A stretch of DNA of 33,942 nt from Syntrophaceae bacterium UBA6252 (GTDB taxonomy: Bacteria; Desulfobacterota; Syntrophia; Syntrophales; UBA6807), in NCBI GenBank assembly GCA_002441265.1, contig DJVQ01000015.1:20446-54387 (forward strand). The letters are read 5' to 3'. This document shows positions 30,361-33,942 of the stretch, one piece after another. The notes beneath the pieces were generated by a model. The model had not been told where the DNA came from. It did not search any database and saw nothing but the letters and a program-made list of their open reading frames with translations. The stretch's first letter is position 1, and every line of letters starts with the position of its first letter. The position numbers were made by a program, and so were the translations under genes.

Positions 30361-30704
30361 GCGAAATCGATCCCTGGAAAATAGTAAAATGGATCCTCAT
30401 CGTCCTTGTCGCCGGATTCATCGGCCAGTTCGGGAAGATGCTGGCGACACACATCCTCCAGAGGATCAGGGGAAAGCAGGGCAAAAGCGGCTCCCCGGGA
30501 AAGGAACCGGCTCCCCGGGGAGGAGAGATTCCGGCCGCCGGGACGGCGGCCGCTCCCGCGAACCCGGCTGAGGATCCCGGGAAAATCGCGAAAGAACGCA
30601 AGAAGGAGTTGAAGGCGCTTGCAAAAATAAAAAAGAAGGGAACCGGGGGGAAGGAAGGAGGCGGCGACACCAACGGCCCCCCCCGCGATGGAGACGGGAG
30701 ATGA
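30357..30704 (+). CDS. Small membrane protein of unknown function
   Basis: A 115-residue protein with one N-terminal membrane helix (about 10-30, VKWILIVLVAGFIGQFG), then a low-complexity, Gly/Pro/Lys/Ala-rich cytoplasmic-type tail (KERKKELKALAKIKKKG). It overlaps mobB and the next gene by 4 bases each (ATGA), so it is probably made in step with both. No family is recognised. Confidence 0.7.
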   Translation: MSEIDPWKIVKWILIVLVAGFIGQFGKMLATHILQRIRGKQGKSGSPGKEPAPRGGEIPAAGTAAAPANPAEDPGKIAKERKKELKALAKIKKKGTGGKEGGGDTNGPPRDGDGR

Positions 30705-31381
30705 AACGGATCAATGAACGCGGTGACATCATTACGATTCTCATCCTGGTGCCCCTGTTCAGCGCCCTTGCCATCTGGGGGTGGACGGCTTACACGGGCG
30801 TGAAAACCATCCGGGACCTCCTGAAGGAGAACAAGAAGCTCCGGGAGGCCATCACCAACCTCACCCGGGAAGACCAGATCGGCTACGCCAAGGTGGTCCG
30901 GCAGGAGAGAAAAGGGGGAAGGCTGTTCACCACCCTTCTCTTCGTCGAAACCGCCCGGGACGACAAGCTCAAGCAGATCCTCCGGAAGGAATACACCGTC
31001 GAGGGGGATGTGATCCACTTCGACGCGCTCGTCGTCAAGTTTTCCAACCAGATGGTCCTGGACGGCAAGGAACGGGCGATGTATCTCTGGCGGCGGGTCT
31101 ACGGGGAATACATGACCCCGAGCGAGGGATTCTCCATCGAAAGCGAGGGGGAGGAGCCGGAACGGTACCGGGGTATTCTGGAAAGACTTCCCATCCGGGA
31201 CCGGGTCATGTTCTGGAGCGCCATCTGGGATCTCGCATCCAATCCGCAGAAACTGAAGGAACACAACATCGAGGCGATTTACGGGAACGTGGTGTACACC
31301 CGCCTCCGGGAGGGGCTCATCTACGTGTTCAAGATCAGCAGCACGGGCCAGGTCTACCCGGAAACCGTCCCGGTGATGTAG
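30701..31381 (+). CDS. Membrane-anchored protein of unknown function
   Basis: A 226-residue protein. Membrane helix at about 10-32 (IITILILVPLFSALAIWGWTAY), then a helical stretch (IRDLLKENKKLREAITNLT, possible coiled coil) and a soluble region (LFTTLLFVETARDDKLKQIL, YTVEGDVIHFDALVVKF, ERAMYLWRRVYGEYMTPSEG, VYTRLREGLIYVFKISSTGQV). I do not recognise the family. It overlaps the preceding gene by 4 bases and ends before the terminator at 31420-31453. Confidence 0.85.
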   Translation: MKRINERGDIITILILVPLFSALAIWGWTAYTGVKTIRDLLKENKKLREAITNLTREDQIGYAKVVRQERKGGRLFTTLLFVETARDDKLKQILRKEYTVEGDVIHFDALVVKFSNQMVLDGKERAMYLWRRVYGEYMTPSEGFSIESEGEEPERYRGILERLPIRDRVMFWSAIWDLASNPQKLKEHNIEAIYGNVVYTRLREGLIYVFKISSTGQVYPETVPVM

Positions 31382-31419
31382 GAACCCCCGGGTCGGGGCC
31401 TCCTGATATCATGCTGAAA

Positions 31420-31453
31420 AAAAGGCGGAAGGGATGTCCCCCTTCCGCCTTTT
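31420..31453. terminator. Strong bidirectional intrinsic terminator
   Basis: A 14-bp perfect stem AAAAGGCGGAAGGG pairs with CCCTTCCGCCTTTT around ATGTCC. With A tracts on one side and T tracts on the other, it would serve the rightward mobB operon and the leftward pdxS-ilvE operon. Confidence 0.9.
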
Positions 31454-31515
31454 CCTTCTTCGGTTGCCGCCGTTTCAGTTCCTGATGAACCGCTGAAGGC
31501 GAAAAACGCTATTTT

Positions 31516-32595
31516 TCACATCGAACCGATCTTCATCCGCCACCCGAAGGGATCCTCTTTTTCGCCGTACTGGATCTGGAGGATCTCGTCGTAGAGTTTC
31601 CGGGTGAGTTCGCCGATCTTCCCGCCGCAGACGAGATGCTCCTTCCCCCTGTAGTAGAGATTCCCCACCGGGGAAACGATGGCGGCCGTCCCCGAGGCGA
31701 AGACGTCCTTCAGGGTGCCCCGCTCGTTGGCCTTCAGGATCTCGTCGATGGAAACGGGCCGCTCCTCGACGGAAATCCCCCAGTGCCGGGCCAGGGCGAT
31801 GACCGAGTCCCGGGTGATGCCGGGGAGGATGCTTCCCGAAAGATTCGGGGTGACGAGGCTGTCGCCGATGTGGAAGAAGATGTTGCTCGTCCCCACTTCC
31901 TCCACGTACTTCAGCTCGACGGCGTCGAGCCAGAGGACCTGGGTGTATCCCATGGCCTGGGCCTTTTCGCTGGCATAGAGACTGGCGGCGTAGTTGGCCG
32001 CCGCCTTGCAGTTCCCGATCCCCCCGCGGACGGACCGGACATAGTCCTCGCTGACGTAAATCTTCGTGGGCGCGAAACCCTGCGGATAGTAGGCACCCAC
32101 GGGGCAAAGAATGATGTAGAAAAGGTATTCCGCCGAGGGATGGACCCCCAGGGCCTTTTCCGTCGCGACCATGGTGGGACGGATGTAAAGGGAGGTCCCG
32201 GGGCTCGAGGGGATCCACTCCCTGTCCAGCAGAACGAGTTCCTTCATGGCTTCGAGAAAGAGATCCCCGTCCAGTTCCGCCATGCACATCCGGGCCGCCG
32301 ACGCGTTCATCCTCCGGATGTTTTCCATGGGCCGGAAGAGGTATACGGACCCGTCCTTTCCCCTGTAGGCCTTCAGCCCCTCGAAGATTTCCTGCCCGTA
32401 GTGGAAGCACATGCAGGCGGGATCCATGAGGAGCGGCCGGTACGGCTCGATGGACGGGTTGTGCCAGCCCTTGCCCTTGCCGTACTCCATGAGAAAGAAA
32501 TGATCGGTGAAAATCTTCCCGAACCCGAGCTTCGATTCGTCCGCAGGCCTGGGTTTTCTCTTCTCCGGCGGAACCGGAGTGACCTTGATCTTCAT
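31516..32595 (-). CDS. ilvE: Branched-chain amino acid aminotransferase
   Basis: A 359-residue fold-type IV PLP aminotransferase of the long BCAT class. Signatures: FHYGQEIFEGLKAYR, RPMENIRRMNASAARMCM, SLYIRPTMVATE, SAEYLFYIILCPVGAYY, the PLP Lys in GNCKAAANYAAS, QVLWLDAVELKYVEEVGTSNIFF, and SGTAAIVSPVGN. It makes or degrades valine, leucine and isoleucine from their 2-oxo acids with glutamate. A GGAGG-type box precedes ATG 32595. It follows pdxS by 28 bases, linking a PLP enzyme to PLP synthesis. Confidence 0.95.
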   Translation of the reverse strand: MKIKVTPVPPEKRKPRPADESKLGFGKIFTDHFFLMEYGKGKGWHNPSIEPYRPLLMDPACMCFHYGQEIFEGLKAYRGKDGSVYLFRPMENIRRMNASAARMCMAELDGDLFLEAMKELVLLDREWIPSSPGTSLYIRPTMVATEKALGVHPSAEYLFYIILCPVGAYYPQGFAPTKIYVSEDYVRSVRGGIGNCKAAANYAASLYASEKAQAMGYTQVLWLDAVELKYVEEVGTSNIFFHIGDSLVTPNLSGSILPGITRDSVIALARHWGISVEERPVSIDEILKANERGTLKDVFASGTAAIVSPVGNLYYRGKEHLVCGGKIGELTRKLYDEILQIQYGEKEDPFGWRMKIGSM

Positions 32596-32623
32596 TCTCT
32601 CCAACCCCTCCTTCCGTTTGCTG

Positions 32624-33508
32624 TCAGTTGCCCCGGAACTGGAGCAGACCGCCCTTCTCGATTTCCGAAATTTCCAGTCCGGCCATGGCCTCCCCAAGGG
32701 CCTTGGAAACCTTTGCAAGGATTTCCGGGTTCCGGTAGTGGGTCACCGCCTGGACAATGGCATGGGCCCGTTTCGCGGGGTTTTCCGATTTGAAGATCCC
32801 CGACCCCACGAAAACGCCCTCGGCGCCGAGCTGCATCATCAGGGCCGCATCGGCGGGCGTGGCGATGCCGCCCGCGGAAAAATTCACCACGGGAAGCTTC
32901 TTCTCCGCGGCCACCCTCCGCACGAGTTCGTAAGGGGCGCCGAGATTCTTCGATTCCGTCATGAGTTCTTCTTCCGGAAGGGAGGAAAGCCTGGAGATGC
33001 CGTCGCAAATGGCCCGCATGTGCCGCACCGCCTCCACCACGTTTCCCGTTCCCGCCTCTCCCTTGGTCCGGATCATGGCGGCGCCCTCGCCGATCCTTCT
33101 CAAGGCCTCGCCGAGATCGGTCGCACCGCATACGAAGGGAACCTTGAAATTCCATTTGTATATATGAAATTTTTCGTCCGCCGGGGTCAGCACTTCGCTC
33201 TCGTCGACAAAATCGATTCCCAGGGATTCGAGGATCTGGGCTTCCACGAAATGGCCGATCCGCACCTTCGCCATGACGGGTATGGTGACCGCATCCATGA
33301 TTTTTTCAATGATTTCCGGATCGGTCATCCGGGCGACTCCCCCCTGGGCCCGGATGTCGGCGGGAACCCTTTCCAGGGCCATGACCGCCACTGCGCCCGC
33401 ATCCTCGGCAATCCTGGCATGCTCCGGACAGGTCACATCCATGATGACGCCACCCTTCAGCATTTCCGCCAGTCCGGATTTCACCGGGAATGTCCCAAAT
33501 TTTTCCAC
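32624..33508 (-). CDS. pdxS: Pyridoxal 5'-phosphate synthase subunit PdxS
   Basis: A 294-residue PdxS (PDX1/SNZ) lyase that builds PLP from ribose 5-phosphate, glyceraldehyde 3-phosphate and ammonia. Motifs are KGGVIMDVTCPEHARIAEDAGA (active-site Asp), VMAKVRIGHFVEAQIL (Lys that forms the imine), AAMIRTKGEAGTGNVVEAVRHMR (second Lys) and FSAGGIATPADAALMM. The glutaminase subunit PdxT is not adjacent. The start ATG follows GCAGGAGGTGACATACC, a strong ribosome binding site. Its promoter lies at 33559-33587. Confidence 0.97.
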   Translation of the reverse strand: MEKFGTFPVKSGLAEMLKGGVIMDVTCPEHARIAEDAGAVAVMALERVPADIRAQGGVARMTDPEIIEKIMDAVTIPVMAKVRIGHFVEAQILESLGIDFVDESEVLTPADEKFHIYKWNFKVPFVCGATDLGEALRRIGEGAAMIRTKGEAGTGNVVEAVRHMRAICDGISRLSSLPEEELMTESKNLGAPYELVRRVAAEKKLPVVNFSAGGIATPADAALMMQLGAEGVFVGSGIFKSENPAKRAHAIVQAVTHYRNPEILAKVSKALGEAMAGLEISEIEKGGLLQFRGN

Positions 33509-33558
33509 GGTATGTCACCTCCTGCTTTGGAGCTCCGTTTGTTGAAACGTAATTAGGA

Positions 33559-33587
33559 ATGATAGCACTAAACCACCCGCCGATCAA
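33559..33587 (-). promoter_or_regulatory. Candidate sigma-70 promoter for pdxS-ilvE
   Basis: On the minus strand TTGATC (33587-33582) and TATCAT (33564-33559) are 17 bases apart; the -10 box matches 5 of 6. It overlaps the 3' end of the comM-like gene and leaves a leader of about 43 bases. Confidence 0.5.
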
Positions 33588-33942
33588 GACTTCTATATTG
33601 AACCGCTTCGGAAATGTGATGGGCGCAAAGACAGGCGCTCCCCTCCAGATCGGCGATGGTTCTCCCCACCTTGATGATCCTGGAAAAGGCCCTGGCGCTC
33701 AACCCGAGCTTTTCCACGGCCATTTCGAGAAACCGCCGGCCTTCGTCGTCCAGGGCACAGTGTTTCCGCAGATCCCCCGCCGACATCCGGGCATTGTGGG
33801 GCGTTGCCGTCCCGGGAAACCGGTTCTCCTGGATCCTCCGCGCCCGCTCCACCCGTTCCCGGATCGCCGCGGAGGACTCCCCCTCCTCGTCCCGGGTCAG
33901 ACGGCCGTAACGGACCGCCGGCACCTCGACATGCAGGTCGAT
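33568..33942 (-). CDS. comM: YifB/ComM-family Mg-chelatase-like AAA+ ATPase, C-terminal part (5' end outside window)
   Basis: The frame stays open to base 33942 on the minus strand, so only the last 124 residues are present. IDLHVEVPAVRYGRL (strand entering the lid region), RARRIQENRFPG, NARMSAGDL and RAFSRIIKVGRTIADLEG with HISEAVQYRSLDRR match the C terminus of YifB/ComM proteins. In naturally competent bacteria ComM is a branch-migration helicase for transformation; in others the role is undefined. The sensor-2 type Arg lies in the region RAFSRIIKVGRTIA. Confidence 0.95.
   Translation of the reverse strand: MDLHVEVPAVRYGRLTRDEEGESSAAIRERVERARRIQENRFPGTATPHNARMSAGDLRKHCALDDEGRRFLEMAVEKLGLSARAFSRIIKVGRTIADLEGSACLCAHHISEAVQYRSLDRRVV

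Noticed and set aside
1..33942. CRISPR arrays, tRNA or rRNA genes, intact transposases
   Set aside because: No regularly spaced direct repeats, no cloverleaf with a TTCGANTC-type arm, no rRNA signature and no transposase motif were found by reading.

Overview
This 33.9 kb window is GC-rich, densely coded chromosomal DNA. Gene content (obg-proB, NRDE, DUF169, ModE-type regulator with mobB, STAS-MlaE, heterodimeric ABC exporters, many GGDEF/PAS signalling proteins) and heavy use of CGG/GGA-type codons suggest an anaerobic Desulfobacterota (former Deltaproteobacteria) member, perhaps Syntrophales-like. That placement is an inference from gene content. I see no rRNA or tRNA gene, intact insertion sequence, phage module or CRISPR array.

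Layout. 1-1778 (+): 3' part of obg, then proB. 1786-4087 (-): an apparent four-gene operon reading from a small membrane peptide with an in-frame TGA, through a Sir2 deacylase and an NRDE/TANGO2 protein, to a Nudix hydrolase. 4163-8555: a GGDEF cyclase (+), a universal stress protein (-), then a metallophosphoesterase with an unusual C-terminal domain and a second, degenerate GGDEF protein (+). 8595-14047 (-): pfkB-type kinase, DUF169, a repeat-bearing gap, DUF4139, and a methyltransferase/thioesterase/unknown operon. 14310-16250 (+): soluble hybrid histidine kinase. 16314-18001 (-): PatB/MalY-type aminotransferase and a DUF4019 protein behind a candidate sigma-54 promoter. 18448-24187 (+): an EEP-family hydrolase, then a DapA-like protein coupled to a two-gene ABC exporter. 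24379-24963 (+): flavin reductase. 24960-29190 (-): Mla-type lipid-transport operon. 29402-31381 (+): ModE-like regulator, MobB and two unknown membrane proteins, ended by a strong terminator. 31516-33508 (-): pdxS-ilvE. 33568-33942 (-): end of a comM/yifB-like gene.

The most interesting item is at 3905-4087 (-). A 28-codon single-pass membrane peptide ends at a TGA that is followed at the right distance by a 7-bp hairpin with an AGGU loop, the arrangement of a bacterial SECIS element. Reading through gives a 60-residue protein with a U-x4-C pair. It has its own candidate promoter and a good ribosome binding site, and it heads an operon with a sirtuin. I interpret it as a small membrane selenoprotein that ordinary gene callers would truncate or miss.

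Other points: a metallophosphoesterase carrying a nucleotidyltransferase-like tail; a GGDEF protein with a broken active site but an intact inhibitory site; an inverted pair of REP-like palindromes plus a third copy; a large imperfect palindrome typical of a dispersed repeat; and a near-perfect sigma-54 promoter.
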